Assembly: GCA_025677835.1 (NCBI GenBank)
Contig: JAIXMR010000093.1
Location: 1-64,000 of the forward strand
Reading direction: 5' to 3'
Length of the DNA stretch: 64,000 nt
DNA from: Sporodiniella umbellata
Taxonomy: Eukaryota; Mucoromycota; Mucoromycetes; Mucorales; Rhizopodaceae
Shown one piece after another: positions 11,109 through 23,690 of this stretch. The notes beneath the pieces are model-generated. The model had not been told where the DNA came from. It ran no database searches and worked only from the letters and a program-made list of their open reading frames with translations. Each line of letters opens with the position of its first letter. Position 1 is the first letter of the stretch. Both the position numbers and the translations under genes were made by a program.

Positions 11109-13956
11109 AGTATATTTGATTTCTTTGAATTTTTAAATCAATTACCTTCTACTGTTTTCTTCGGAATTGTACACCAACCAATTGAGAATATTCGGCTCAT
11201 ATAATTAAAAGTCTAGGCTTTATTGGGTTCATATTGTAGTAGGGTCATTTGTAAAACAAAGAAAAAAAAAACAAAGTTAAAGTAGGCTGGTGCTCTTGTT
11301 CTCCCTGTTTGTAAGACAATTGGACAAATCAAACGCTGAAATAATTTACTATTGTCAGAACGAACCAAAAATTCCTAAGGATTCTTGAATAGCAAAACAA
11401 ACGTGAAATACATAGTTTGGTGCAGCTTCTTCTTTTTTTTTTTCTGTTCACAAAAATTTTAACTCACAATTGATAACAGAAGGACAGTATTCCTTATAGG
11501 CTTGTCTTCATCTGTTCCACTAAAAAATTTACACTTAGCACTACAGTTTTTTTTTTTCAAGTCTGTGCCATCATTTGTTCTATGAGTCGTCTCTTAGTTC
11601 TTTAAAAAGAAAACATTTTTGGTTTTGAGAATGGATTTTGCTGATATTGATACACCTGTTATCACTTTTTGTGCAACCATCATCAACGAACAGTCAGAAA
11701 AAGCGATTGCATTCCAATGAGTCAACTACATATAAGTTTTAAGGCTATAGACCATTTACTATCACTTTTGGGTGCTAGTAGAATTTAAAGATAAGCCTTT
11801 TGTTTCTGAAACAGAAATTCTGTTATGCCAGAAGATTTATTTGAATACTCAAAATACTTTAGGAGCAAACATTTGAAAGCCTTATATCTTTAGCTCCAAT
11901 AGCTTGAGAAATGCGCTTTACAAAGGATGGTAATAAATTGGAGTTAGGCTTTCATAACATTTTATTTATACACCAAATTGTATAATTAAGCTGCCGAGTT
12001 CAAAGATAGTAGGATAAATACTATGGATTGTTTTTAGTTAAACAACTGGGCTGTTGGGGTCTAAGTCTGTTTTTCGTATAAAAACATTCCTTTCTAGGTC
12101 ATACTTGCAGGCGTTTATCATCAGTAAACAGAGTATGTGTTGATAATATTTCATGCTGTACTTGTTTGTTTTAGCTTCCTAATCACTATCTGAATCAGAA
12201 GAATATTCTTTCTTACAGTAGTATGAACCTAATCAATAAAATAAAGTATTTAATTTTGAAATTCAATTATAGTTAGACTACAGTCGTAGCAAACTATCGG
12301 AAATACAAGCTTTTTTTTGTACAGTAAGTATATTCATTGGCTATAGTTTTGTACACAAATAAAAAGTCGCTGGTTTATTAAAGGGGAAGTGTAGTCTCAG
12401 TATTATCAGAAACGAAAGTGAGTATTTTAAAGCTCACAATGAACAATATAGCCATGATTAGTCTCAGCGCGTTGCTAAAGAAGCCAATTTAATTATTTCT
12501 ATCAACAATACTTTGTACAATGTTCTTTTTAGAATAAGAGTTATTGGTAGTGTCAACACAAGTGTGTGTATATCGAAAAACACCAAAAGAAAAAATGCAG
12601 AGACTTAAAATGAAATGCCCCTAAATATAAATTAACTTTTATAGTGGCACTCGGGGCGATCATTGTCTTCTGTTTAGTAGCAGTGCATGTATATCATGGA
12701 TGGACTTTTATAAACATAGTAACAATATGGACAACAGCTGATCCCAAAGTCGTAGATTCGAGCCAAAGGGCACGGCATCTTTCTGCTTATATCATATCAA
12801 CTCCCCAAAACAACCTCAGGTCATTCCTTACTAATTTAAGCAGCCCAGCAAGGAAAACAAAAAAAATATAAAAAGATTTCCGTATGTGTATACCGTTTTA
12901 GTAATGCGTCTTACGCAGTTTTTGGAAACCATTATTAATACATACCTAACAAAGTATCGTATTTTATACACTTATTTTATTTAAAGTTTGTCCCGTCATC
13001 TCTAACAAAAAAATCGGTTAAGTGTTTATCTTTGTGCAAAAGAAGTTTTTTAAGCTAATATTCAAGTATTTCTGTGGACTACTGGCCCTGCTGTTACCGC
13101 AATTTTTTAACATTTTAGGTTTCCATCATGTAAGGTGAGAAGTTCTTTAAATCGACGCCAATAACGCGGTGCTTGTCATGAGCCCATTTTAAGAAACAGA
13201 AAAAGTTTAATACAAATTGGTCTTGTCTATTTATCGTCTTTCATTCTGGCTACAGTTGTACATTTTGCCAACAGGTACATTTTTTGAAACGTATTACTGA
13301 CAGGCTCATTATGAGTTTCTTGTGTTACACATTTTTTTCCTCCTCTTACCTTTGCTGCCTATGCTTTTCTTCCATTAATATGTATTTATATCCCTTGGTT
13401 GTGCACTTATTTTAGGGTAACGCCATAAATCTGTATAACAAATAAGAACCATGCTTTTTTTCCTAACAAAGAGAGTAGAAGGCCATGAAAAAGCAAATCC
13501 ACTTTTTGAAGAAAAAAAACCTCCAAATGAAGACCGACTTATTATCGAAGTCCTTTTTTTTTTTTTTTATTTATTTTTGTTTAACTTTTTGGCACTAATA
13601 AGAGAACACTGGGATGACAGAAAGGGGGAGGGTAATTGGGTCAGTGATAGGTTTCAAAAAAGTTTTAGGCTTTTCCACTTTTTTGTGCTAGCTGAATATA
13701 GAACTCATTGGAGAATAAAACTCTTTGATATTGACTCAGATATCTAAAGTGCCTTGGCAGGCGAATGTTTTTAGTAATTTTTTTTTTTTGCAAACACCTC
13801 CTGTTTATTAATGTATTGTTCTGTACGGCGAGCGTTTTTGTTACCATAGTTTTTTAAAAGCGCAAAAACAGATTAAAAAGTTTATTTCATTTTTCGCTTT
13901 TTTATTTAATTCCCAATTTTCGCCTCTTGTTCTTTTCTTCTGTTTAACATCCGGAT
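11109..13956. other. Gene-poor AT-rich region; no confident gene
   Basis: About 2.8 kb with dense stop codons in all frames and many short T/A runs. Two open stretches were noted and not called: 12644-12871 (hydrophobic segment then a Ser/Arg-rich tail, preceded by a splice-acceptor-like TTTTATAG) and 13451-13747 (phenylalanine-rich, with a poly-T tract in the middle). No tRNA, transposase or known-family signature was recognised. Confidence 0.5.
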
Positions 13957-14540
13957 ATGCTTGAATCAGCCAAGGCAGCATTAAAGGCCATTAAAAACAA
14001 ACAACAAAGAGACTTAGCATTACAATTAGCAACATACGAAGCTTGTCTTTGGGATGATGGAGATATATCCTTATTACTTATAGAGCTAGAAATTGAAATA
14101 GGAGAGGGTACCAATCGCTTTATATATGCCAGTGAAAGAATGCACTATTGCACTTACTTGGCGCAAAATGTATTTTTTTGCCAAAAAAAATCACCAGAGG
14201 ATATCCTTGATAAAATCAACTGGCTATGGAACACATGGGAGGCAATCAGTAAAGCGACTGGAAAATCTTGGTGGAACATCACTGAGGCAGATAAGCAAAA
14301 GCTTTCTTTAATGAAAGATAATCAAGGTAACGTTTAGAGTGTAAGACTTTTCGTTTGGTTTTTTTTTATCTCATTTTGCCTTTAATTTTCATTCAAAACA
14401 ATCAACTAGACCAGCAGTTGATATCTAGGTTCAGATACTATAATGAATGCGACCGAGTATTTTCATACATAAGAGAGGATCAAGAAATTACGAACCTTGA
14501 TCAGCTCAGCTCAGAAGAAGCAAACATCTACTTCAACTAA
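13957..14540 (+). CDS. Small hypothetical protein, two exons
   Basis: Exons 13957-14326 and 14410-14540 join in frame at a GT-AG intron of 83 nt and give 166 residues. The sequence is largely helical in character, tryptophan-containing and acidic: MLESAKAALKAIKNKQQRD at the start, ILDKINWLWNTWE in the middle and EDQEITNLDQLSSEE near the end. No family is recognised. Support for a real gene is the closed spliced frame, a good donor (AAG|GTAACG) and coding-like composition inside an otherwise stop-rich region. There is no signal peptide and no membrane segment. It stands alone, about 2.8 kb downstream of the calpain gene. It could be lineage-specific. Confidence 0.55.
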
Positions 14541-15945
14541 CTTTAATGTTCTCTCAGTCTGTTTTTCCCATTACTCTATATAAAATACAACTTGCTTTCA
14601 ATTCATATCTGTGGATTTATTGAATCTTTATTTGCAGTTGGTGTGAGAGAGGTTTTTTTTACCTGTCAATAAAAGTAGTATTGATGAAGGTTTTTCAGTA
14701 TTGGAATTATAGAAAAACTCAATGTAAGCAGAAACTAAAGCAGACTTAAAGACTAGTGTTTATAGGCAACTTTGGATACTCGCAGCAATAATTGGGATGA
14801 TTTTCATGCAAAAATGGCTTTCGGGATCTGCAAACAACTGATTTAATTCCTTTTGCTTTTTTTTTCTGAGGGGAGGTTCGTCCTCTGTATGCAAAAGCAT
14901 TTTGTCTTGATTTTTCTTTTTGAAAAATTAAAAGTCTTGACTATATATTTTAGCTCCTGTTCGAGTAGTCAATTGACTTATGCTTCTAAATTATATCTTA
15001 AGCTAGTTTTAACTGGTGCGTTTATATAAAGAGTAGGTGTTTAACAGTGTGTATTTAACCTAGATAAGTCCCCTATTACTTGCTAAAGATGAAAACCCTC
15101 AAAAGGAAGGGGGTTTATCAACAGTTGAGTCTAAATTTTTTAAAGGATGGCATACAGTTCCGGCCTATTGAATAAAAAAAAGGTATTCTTTTTAAGTGGT
15201 CCTAGAAACTTGTTTTATCAGTAACACGAAAGCTGCCTAACAAAAGTTGACGCTAAAAATTACATGAAATAAAATAAGCCAGAAAAAGAATAAAAGATAG
15301 GTGTCTTTCATTGTGCTGCGGTTTTATGGGAGCAAATGAGAGCGTATGAATAATGCGAGATATTTCCGCTAGAATTGTGATAGAATGAGTCAGCCTTGGC
15401 TTCTGTAAATACATTATAAGTTATGGGGACTTGAATGTAAGTCCATATCTATTTTTGTAGAGTTCCAACAACAAATTTTTTTATTTCCAGTCCACAATAA
15501 AATGATGATTTGCTAATCGCAAAGGCTCATTATTTCGCTAGTTCAAACCTTAAATCAGTTTGGTAAAACTTGTAAGCTATTTATAGCAAAAAGAAAGACT
15601 CTTTGATGTTTTGCTCAACTTTATTATTGATCTCAGATAAAAGTACAAAGGGGGCTCGTGTAAAATTTCCAACAGAAAGCTTCAAAATGTATTTCAATAT
15701 GGCTTGTTAAAACACTGGGTGGGCATCAAGTCATATCGAATTCATTATAGTGAATTAATTGCTTATCATGATTCATTCTTTGACAAGAAAGAACCTCATT
15801 TTAGGCTCAAGACAGAGGGGGGTTTTTTTTTTAAGAAAGAAACTGACAGTAGGTTTGTGCTTTTTTACGTGTTTTTTTTTTATTGCCAGTCCTTCTTTTT
15901 TCTCCTAAGGTGCTTTCGGTCTGAGTGGAGCGAGTTTTCTTGTTT

Positions 15946-15982
<37 letters not shown>

Positions 15983-18566
15983 AGCCTCTTACAAGAAGCT
16001 GCATGTCTTTAATTGCTGAACCTCTTACTCTGATAGACGTCTATGTTTACAAATATTATGAAAATCTCCCAATTTTATGTCTTTTTCTAATATAAGAGCC
16101 TTGTCAAGTTACTTCAGTTTCATAGAAACCTCATCCTTTTCTGAAATTATACTAGTAATCAATAACGCCTCATTTCTTAAATTTAATGTATCTTTTAAAA
16201 TACAAAAATTATTGAATTCAGTGATGAAGGCACTATTCTAGATCTTTGTTTATCATGAGACGTCTCTCTCTTCTTGAAATATACACATTACGAATTGGTT
16301 TTATAAATTCATGGGTAGGGGTTTTTTATAATCAAAGAACCTGCATGTAAGCCATGGCTCTTTTAATGAAGATGTATCTCACTTGTAAGCGCCGTACAGA
16401 TAAACCATTAAAGGGGTTTGCTAAGCATTTTCTCAGCTACTGTTAATAGCTGATCAAGTTTACTGAAACAAATCGTGGTTTGAATAATCTTCGTTTCGTT
16501 GTTGTTCTGTCGGGTCTTCGCCCAATTCATATCGAGTTTTTCAATAGTTTACTAAAAGTAGAGGGTTTATCTGATCGCTACTACTATACATTTTTCGTTA
16601 TATTTGCATCTGGCTAGCTTGCTTTCACCTTGGAAGTATCGTTCATATAAACCAACGATGATAATCTGATTTGAGCCAATTATGGCTCCGTATTGATTTA
16701 TGAAAAGCAACTTTAGTTGTAGGCTTAGAATAAGAAAACAGTGTATACATTTTGGACTAGACTACAGGTGAGTTTTTAAAAGTCCTATAGAAAGCACATA
16801 GTAAACAAACAATTCTCACAATGGTTAGACTTAAGACATTTTGTGCTTGCTAGAGCACGCTAGTAGCCGAGCACAGTTTGTCAAATTTAGGTCATTGTGA
16901 TGTCAATTGCAAAGAAAAGGACACTAAAGAGTACGTTTTTTCCATAAGTAAAATTGAGTCACCATTTTTTTTTCAGCTTATCAGTGCTGAATAAGACAGG
17001 CAACCCTATCGGAAGAAATACTTTTTTTTTCGGAGGAGTCTACTGAAAAAACAAAACAAAGGTCTTTGCAGATACACAGAGTAACTGAGAGTTGCTCATG
17101 ATAAGGTTGTTGTGAATAAGACATTATTGAGTAATAGAGAAATTGTTTGCTTTTCCTTTGTTTTTTTTTTTGTTTTTTACAAAGGTTTAGTTTAAAAGTT
17201 GAACTTGAGCCTTCTAGTCATAAAGATAAGAAAAGTAGAAGCAGGTTAGACACGCTCTTTTTTTTTTGGACTATCTAATTGGCTCGATATCTCAGTAATA
17301 AGAAACATTGCTTATTCTGTCTCTTGTTTCAATAGAACTTTGAAAAGCTCCTCAATTCCTTTTTACAGCGTTGGCAAGTCAATAAAATACTTCTAAACTT
17401 GACAGTTGCAATAACGATGTTTAGTCAACTATATTACATGATTCAGTTATTGTATTGGCAACTGGAATACCGTTGAACCATCCATAAAATTGCGTACCAG
17501 AACCTAAGAGAGAACACAGTTACAAAAAATTGTTGTATGGTGGCCAAAAATACCTGAGTTGGAAGCTATAGAAATCCGATATGTACAAAATATTTACTAT
17601 TGCTTAGTGTGCAGTAACGTTCAATTAGCCATACGAAAATATTTTAAGAAAAAGAAAAGGAAAGCATATTAGTCTAATATGATTTTCTGTATTTGTTTTC
17701 TTGAAACCAAAAAAAAAGTATCAAGGGATCATAATGGTCTTATGATGACAAAGCTATACAGTGTCTGTTTTTTTGCAATAGATCAGACATTCATGGTCAG
17801 TTAAATCTACATACATGATATAATTTTATTTCAAAAAATTGTTGAAGCTCTTTATAACTACTTGATTTTCTATCGACGTATTTAGACAGTTGTTATGTTA
17901 CTTGTTATTTAGTTAAATAATAAGCAACTGTCTTGGTAAAAGCAATTATGGGGTTTTTGGCGGTGTCATTTCAATATGCGCTTCCGATAGTGGCATGTGC
18001 TTTTTTCCCGTTCATATCTCTGTCTGTGCGTAGAGAATCTGAAGAATTACGGTTTGACCGAGCAGAAAATCTTATAATTGGTTCATTTTGCATACAGATC
18101 TCAATATAGAGATGAATTTATGTAAATTCACGTCAATCACAAATAGCGTTTTTGGTCCACCGGTTTTTTTTGTTATTTATTGCGTCTATATTCCGAAAAT
18201 CCCGAGGCTTTAAGGAAGCGATCAAAGTAAACAAACAATACTAACATAGTTTGCCTTGACGCCGTACCCTCTTTTTTGTTGAGAAAAAAAAAATATCTTT
18301 AATGTTGAAGATCTGAGGGAATAAAAGACAAAAGACTGAAAGTCAAAACAAAAAAGAATAAAGGAGGAGGGAAAAGAAGGAGGTTCTAAGTAGTATGATG
18401 GCAGTAATGAACGAGCTGTCGACGGTATATGCTTTTAACTGCTTGAGTGAATTCGATAGGCTTTTTTTTTTTTATGTATGCTGTCAATAAGGATAAAGAA
18501 AAACAAGAGAATGTCTCCAGTATTTTTACAGTATATAACTTTTTTTCTTTCTGTTTGAGATATACA
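14541..18566. other. 4-kb AT-rich gene desert
   Basis: No open frame with coding character was seen on either strand. The longest (15704-15967) is driven by poly-T/poly-A tracts. A T-run of 23 followed directly by an A-run of 15 lies at 15943-15980. I see no transposase, RNA gene or array. It may hold regulatory DNA for the zinc-finger gene at its right end or a decayed transposon, but nothing in the sequence shows which. Confidence 0.5.
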
Positions 18567-19065
<499 letters not shown>

Positions 19066-20966
19066 AGACTGCAATTAAAAAACGAAAACAAATAAAGTTA
19101 AAGAGAAAGAAGAAAAAACAAAAAAAAAAACAAATACTTGTTTATTTATACAGTTAATGAACGGATATTCTTAAAAAACAACTGGTTTGGAGTGTAGCAC
19201 ACTTACAAAAACTTGAAACTGTCCCCTGTATCACTCAGGGCATTTGTTATTACAAAAACAACTATCACAAGTAAACATGATACATGTAAATCTTTTTGTC
19301 ATGTAAGATCATATCTTGTATACTGCTTATATCTGGTCAAAGCTTGAGGTGTTGAACAAGACTGCGAAAAGTTGGCTGTATTTAGGAAACTACTTTAAAA
19401 AAAGGGACCAGAAAAGAATTGTTTACTACCTTTTCGTACTTGTACACATATACTTGCGAGTATCAGGACACTTCTCATATCATCTACCACTTTCATGGAA
19501 TTTCGTTGTAACTAAGACACCATGTGATACATAAATCGGTAGTGGGGTTTCACTTTTCCCCTCTTTGTTCCCCCCTTTTTTTCCATGTGTTTTTACACTT
19601 GTTTAATACTTGAGTGAACTCAAAACACCAGGTGATTCATAAATTGTTTAAATGAGCCTCAATATTACTTTTTTTTTTTATAAAGTTTTCAAACAAAACA
19701 AAACATAGGCTACGCTGGTGCTTTTGTCCATTTTTAACAAACCCTTAGCCTATCTCAGTATTTTTTCGCAAAACTTCAGAGTGGGAGTAGATTTCTTTTT
19801 TTCTCTGTAAAAATAAAAATAAAATAAAAAAGATCTATCGCTTGTTTTTATACCAAAAAAAATTATATATTGACTGTGTTGTTTATCTTGGCCTTTACTT
19901 TCACCTTGGAACGCCGCTTCTCGTTTTTGAAACGCCGTTTCACAGGTCATTAAGACCCATTAAGGATTCAGAGCAACAGTGTGCTGTAATGTCTAATTTG
20001 TGTTAAACAATCCATTTTCGCAAAATTAATGCTCTCTTTCTATGTTTGATTACAGCTTCATTTTAATGAACTCTTCTGAATAAAAGATACCCGTATATAT
20101 ACGCCCCTAAAATTGTTTGCTACGTATCAAAAACAAAATCAAAAAGTGGAAACAAACACAAACACTTGTAACATTGTATGTGAAAAAAACAATGTTTAGC
20201 ATACACGGCTCAAAGCAAATATATGCAACAAACGTGAATACTAATGAAGGTGTGTAGGTGAGATAAGTTTTTGACGTTGTTTGTTGGTTGTATTTCAGTA
20301 TAGTAAAAAAAAAGCAGACACAGCATGAGAGATATTTGTCTACCAATCTCAAAAAAGATGTAAAAATATACCATGTCTTTGATTTAGAGTCATAATTTGA
20401 GTTAAGAGGTTGGTTTGTATCATGGTGTCGCCTCATGGTTTTATTGATTTAGATCGCATTTCGAAAAAGCAGTGCATTTACTTTCTCTCTTTATAAAAAT
20501 GCCAGAAGAACAACTGATCTAAACTGTACCGCTATTTTAACGGTAGTTGTAAGTTTGTTTAATAGGCGTACATGTTATAGTGAAAAAGAAAATATTTTTT
20601 ATCACTCTTGTTCCTCTCTGATGTCGCTTTTTCTAGCACAATGTAGTCGGCTTACTTCACATTTTCAATCAATTGAACCTCTTGCATAAAAATACGCCAC
20701 TTAAGAATAAAGCATAGTTTGTGTGAATATAACGGTTCAAGGTCATTTAAAATTTCAAACAAAAGAACAGTGAAAGACCTTTGATCTAATCCCAGCATGT
20801 GGTTTACAATTATTTCGAACGACGTCACTATCAAGAGTCGGAGCCTTAAGATATAGAAAGAAAAAAAAAAAAAGTTTTGAGCAGAGGGGGCCGTTGCGCT
20901 AAGTCAGTTTGCTTTTTTTTTTATACATTAATTCAATACATACACCATCCCCCCTTCTCTTTTTAC
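19066..20966. other. Intergenic, AT-rich; short direct repeat near 19.5 kb
   Basis: No coding region supported. The open frames at 19316-19534, 19750-19950 and 20107-20436 are Tyr/Phe/Lys-rich without family signal. A 20-nt near-identical pair (18 of 20) occurs at 19517-19536 and 19625-19644. The right end is the promoter of the NDUFV2 gene. Confidence 0.5.
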
Positions 20967-21845
20967 ATGTTGCGCTCAGTCATTCGCCAAGCTGCTAAAC
21001 CATTAGCTAGAAACTGTTTTACAAGACGTGCCCTCCATTCGTCTCCTGCTTCTCTTTCAGATGCAATTTTCGTGGTAATTTTTTTTAAAAAAAGTTTATA
21101 TTTGATCACTGAAACTGATTGACGGTATCGGTCTCGTTACATAGCACCGAGATACACCTGAGAATAATCCTAAGCTTACTTTTGAATTTGATGATCAAAA
21201 CAAAAAACGCATTTCTGAAATCTTGAAGAAATATCCTGAACAATACAAAAAGGCCGCTATTATGCCTCTCTTAGATCTCGGTCAAAGACAAAATGGATTT
21301 ACTTCAATTTCTGTAATGAACGAAGTAGCTCGTTTGTTGGAAGTACCTCCTATGCGAGTCTATGAAGTTGCTACTTTCTATACAATGTACAACCGTCAGC
21401 CTGTTGGCAAATATTTCTTACAGCTTTGTACAACAACTCCCTGTCAATTGGGTGGCTGTGGATCTACCAAAATTTTAGAGACTATCAAAGATAAACTTAA
21501 CATTGAAGTCGGTGAAACCACTAACGATGGAAAGTTTACTTTGGTCGAGGTTGAATGTGCAGGCGCCTGTGTAAACGCTCCTGTAATGGCCGTCAATGAC
21601 GATTATTATGTAAGTGCAAATAGATACAAATATCTCGAGTGCGTCTACTAATACTGAAATTTGGCTTACAGGAAGATTTGACACCTGAAACTACCACCCA
21701 GCTTTTGGAGAACTTGAAGACTGGTAAACCTGTTAAAGCTGGACCTCAAAGCGGACGTAATACCTGTGAATATGCTCCTGGTGTTTACACTTCTTTGAAC
21801 TCAGAACCTTATGGTCCAGGCTTCAGAGTTCGTGAGGACTTGTAA
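20967..21845 (+). CDS. NDUFV2: NADH:ubiquinone oxidoreductase 24-kDa subunit (NDUFV2 / NuoE)
   Basis: Three exons (20967-21074, 21145-21609, 21672-21845) give 248 residues. This complex I peripheral-arm subunit holds the 2Fe-2S cluster N1a next to the FMN-binding 51-kDa subunit. The N-terminus is a classic matrix signal ([20 protein letters not shown]). The thioredoxin-like domain includes [17 protein letters not shown] and [12 protein letters not shown]. The four cluster cysteines are visible as [11 protein letters not shown] (first and second ligands) and [12 protein letters not shown] (third and fourth). The C-terminal extension [13 protein letters not shown] is conserved in mitochondrial forms. 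Length matches fungal orthologues. Intron 1 contains a T8/A7 snapback tract. Confidence 0.96.
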
Positions 21846-22483
21846 AGAAGAAATAGATTATCTAGTTATTTATACACAAAGCTTTTCAAATGAACAAACG
21901 CACCATAGTTACTTTTTTTTTCTTTTTTTTTCACGCATTCATTAAAAATATCCGATATAGTCTTGCGCCCTAAAGCTTCTATATTTTAATACTTTAAAAA
22001 ACAAGGATATAGTGTACACTTATTAAAACACTCGTCGATCGATTGCTTTTAGTCGCGTAATTAGTACAGCTAAAATCATTTTTTGCTTACTCTTTGCTGT
22101 TGGAGCCAAAAAAAAAAAAAAAAGACTAGTGCCATGCTTCTAACTTTTCTCGCTCAAGTTTAATACAACTATTTTGGCAAATTTTACTTCGCTTGGTTTC
22201 GTTGCAGTTCAATTTTTGACTACTTTAGAAAAGTATGTAACCTTATAAAATTATCGGCGTGCTATCTTCCAACCACTTTTTTTTTTTTTTAAAAAAAAGC
22301 TGGTATTCCGTGCGAAAATAGATGTCTAGTAGATTTTCTACAGAGTTTACTCTTGTAAGGCTGCGCTTTTTGGCTTTTAGCTTGATAAAAGAGAGACTGT
22401 TCGATTGAGCTCATTGTTGTAATAAGTACTTTCTAGCAATAAAATATTACTTGCACCGTGAGAGCCGTATCCTGCATTAAATG
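21846..22483. other. Intergenic spacer downstream of NDUFV2
   Basis: AT-rich, with poly-T and poly-A runs (22277-22298 is T14 followed by A8). No open frame of coding character. The inverted-repeat unit starts at its right edge. Confidence 0.5.
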
Positions 22484-22525
22484 TACACCTTTTGCCAAAA
22501 TGATATCGTACTAAAAAAGTTAAGC

Positions 22526-22620
22526 TGTCGTACAGCTTAAAAAAAAACTGACGCATTAAAAATGTTGTCGTATGCTCAAAATAAATAGCGTCGCATAAAT
22601 AAATAAAAAAGATGTCGCAT
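22526..22620. repeat. Five degenerate copies of an octamer (TGTCGYAT-like) upstream of the 105-codon ORF
   Basis: Related octamers start at 22526 (TGTCGTAC), 22549 (TGACGCAT), 22566 (TGTCGTAT), 22589 (CGTCGCAT) and 22613 (TGTCGCAT), at intervals of 23, 17, 23 and 24 nt. They lie between the left inverted repeat and the ORF start at 22649. They could be subterminal protein-binding repeats of the element or promoter sites for the ORF; both are inference. Confidence 0.5.
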
Positions 22621-22648
22621 TTATACTTATCAGCAAAACACAACCAAA

Positions 22649-22966
22649 ATGAGTTACATAATTTATTTCAAAAATGGTGTAGGAAACGTTTTAAACGAAA
22701 ACACCAAAAAGCTAATGGTCTTTGCTGAATTCGAAGAATTAGCAAAGTATTTGAACGCCAAGGCAAAGTTTCTGGATGCTGAAATATTACAAGAGTACCA
22801 GGAAAAAAAGATCTCCGATGGTGAAATAAGTGCAAAAGTTAAAGGCAATCGAGTCGGCAATGACGGTAAGGCAGGCGGCGTACACTTAGCCAATGTACAT
22901 CCTAAAAACAGCGCAAGAGCTGTTGCTTTGTTTTTAAAGCTAGAGCAAAGAACTGTGCAAAGATAG
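22649..22966 (+). CDS. 105-residue hypothetical protein inside the inverted-repeat unit
   Basis: Single-exon ORF with an ATG in good fungal context (AACCAAAATG) and a preceding A-rich leader. The protein is soluble and basic. It starts MSYIIYFKNGVGNVLNENTK, has a helical middle (EFEELAKYLNAKAKFLDAEI, EYQEKKISDGEI) and ends with a Gly/Asn/Lys-rich part (KGNRVGNDGKAGGVHLANV) and RAVALFLKLEQR. No family is recognised, and it does not look like a transposase fragment. Composition is coding-like and clearly different from the flanking DNA. It is the only open frame of note between the two inverted repeats at 22484 and 23972. Confidence 0.5.
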   Translation: MSYIIYFKNGVGNVLNENTKKLMVFAEFEELAKYLNAKAKFLDAEILQEYQEKKISDGEISAKVKGNRVGNDGKAGGVHLANVHPKNSARAVALFLKLEQRTVQR

Positions 22967-23550
22967 TATAGTATATGGAAAGACCCAGGTTCACTTTTCA
23001 AGGTTATTGGTCGATCAAAGATTATTGGGTCAGAAGGAAAACTAGCCGATAGAACAGTTGAGTACTAGTTTCAATGACCTGGAGATCTCTAAAAAAAACA
23101 TTTTATTGTTATATGGCTGATCTACGGTTTTTTTTCTTTTGAAGAGGACTCAAATGGGACCAGAAGAGAGAAGATCATTTGAAAAGTTCAGCAAAGAAAA
23201 GAATGACAAATCTGGGTTCAATGCTAATTTGGAAAGTGCCCAAGGATGAGCGCCTCTTAGAAAAGTTTCATTTTTATCTTAGATGCCTCATCTTCAAAAG
23301 GTTTGATAAAGCTCTACTTGAGAAACCATGCTTCATTATGATCATGATTGAGTAGCACCTCACATTACCATAGGAAAATAGTACAAAAAATGGTATGTCG
23401 TAAAGGTTAAGGATAGAACAAGACTTAGTATGATAGTATTAGATCCGTCCTTTGTTGACATTGTGATAGAATAAATGGCATCAAGACAAGCACTCCTTGC
23501 AAGATAAGTACTTCATTCAAACAAGACAACAGGGTTACTTGGTATGTATC

Positions 23551-23690
23551 AATGTACCTTTACGGCTACAGTTGTATTATTCTTCTTTGTCCGCTTGCTT
23601 TGCAGATGCTTAATGGCTAGACTAGATAAATTGCCTGTACAATAGATTAATTTCCTAGTTGTTGTTTTCAAATGTACCTTTACGGTTACG
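23551..23690 (+). repeat. Pair of 20-nt direct repeats 120 bp apart
   Basis: Positions 23551-23570 and 23671-23690 share AATGTACCTTTACGG followed by YTACR, 18 of 20 identical, at an exact 120-bp spacing in the right half of the inverted-repeat unit. Function unknown. Confidence 0.7.

Noticed and set aside
13451..13747. 98-codon ORF
   Set aside because: Its centre is a poly-T tract encoding Phe, and composition matches the AT-rich background. No splice partner or family signal.
20107..20436. 109-codon minus-strand ORF
   Set aside because: Cys/Phe/Tyr/Thr-rich with no domain and no promoter or splice signals; background.
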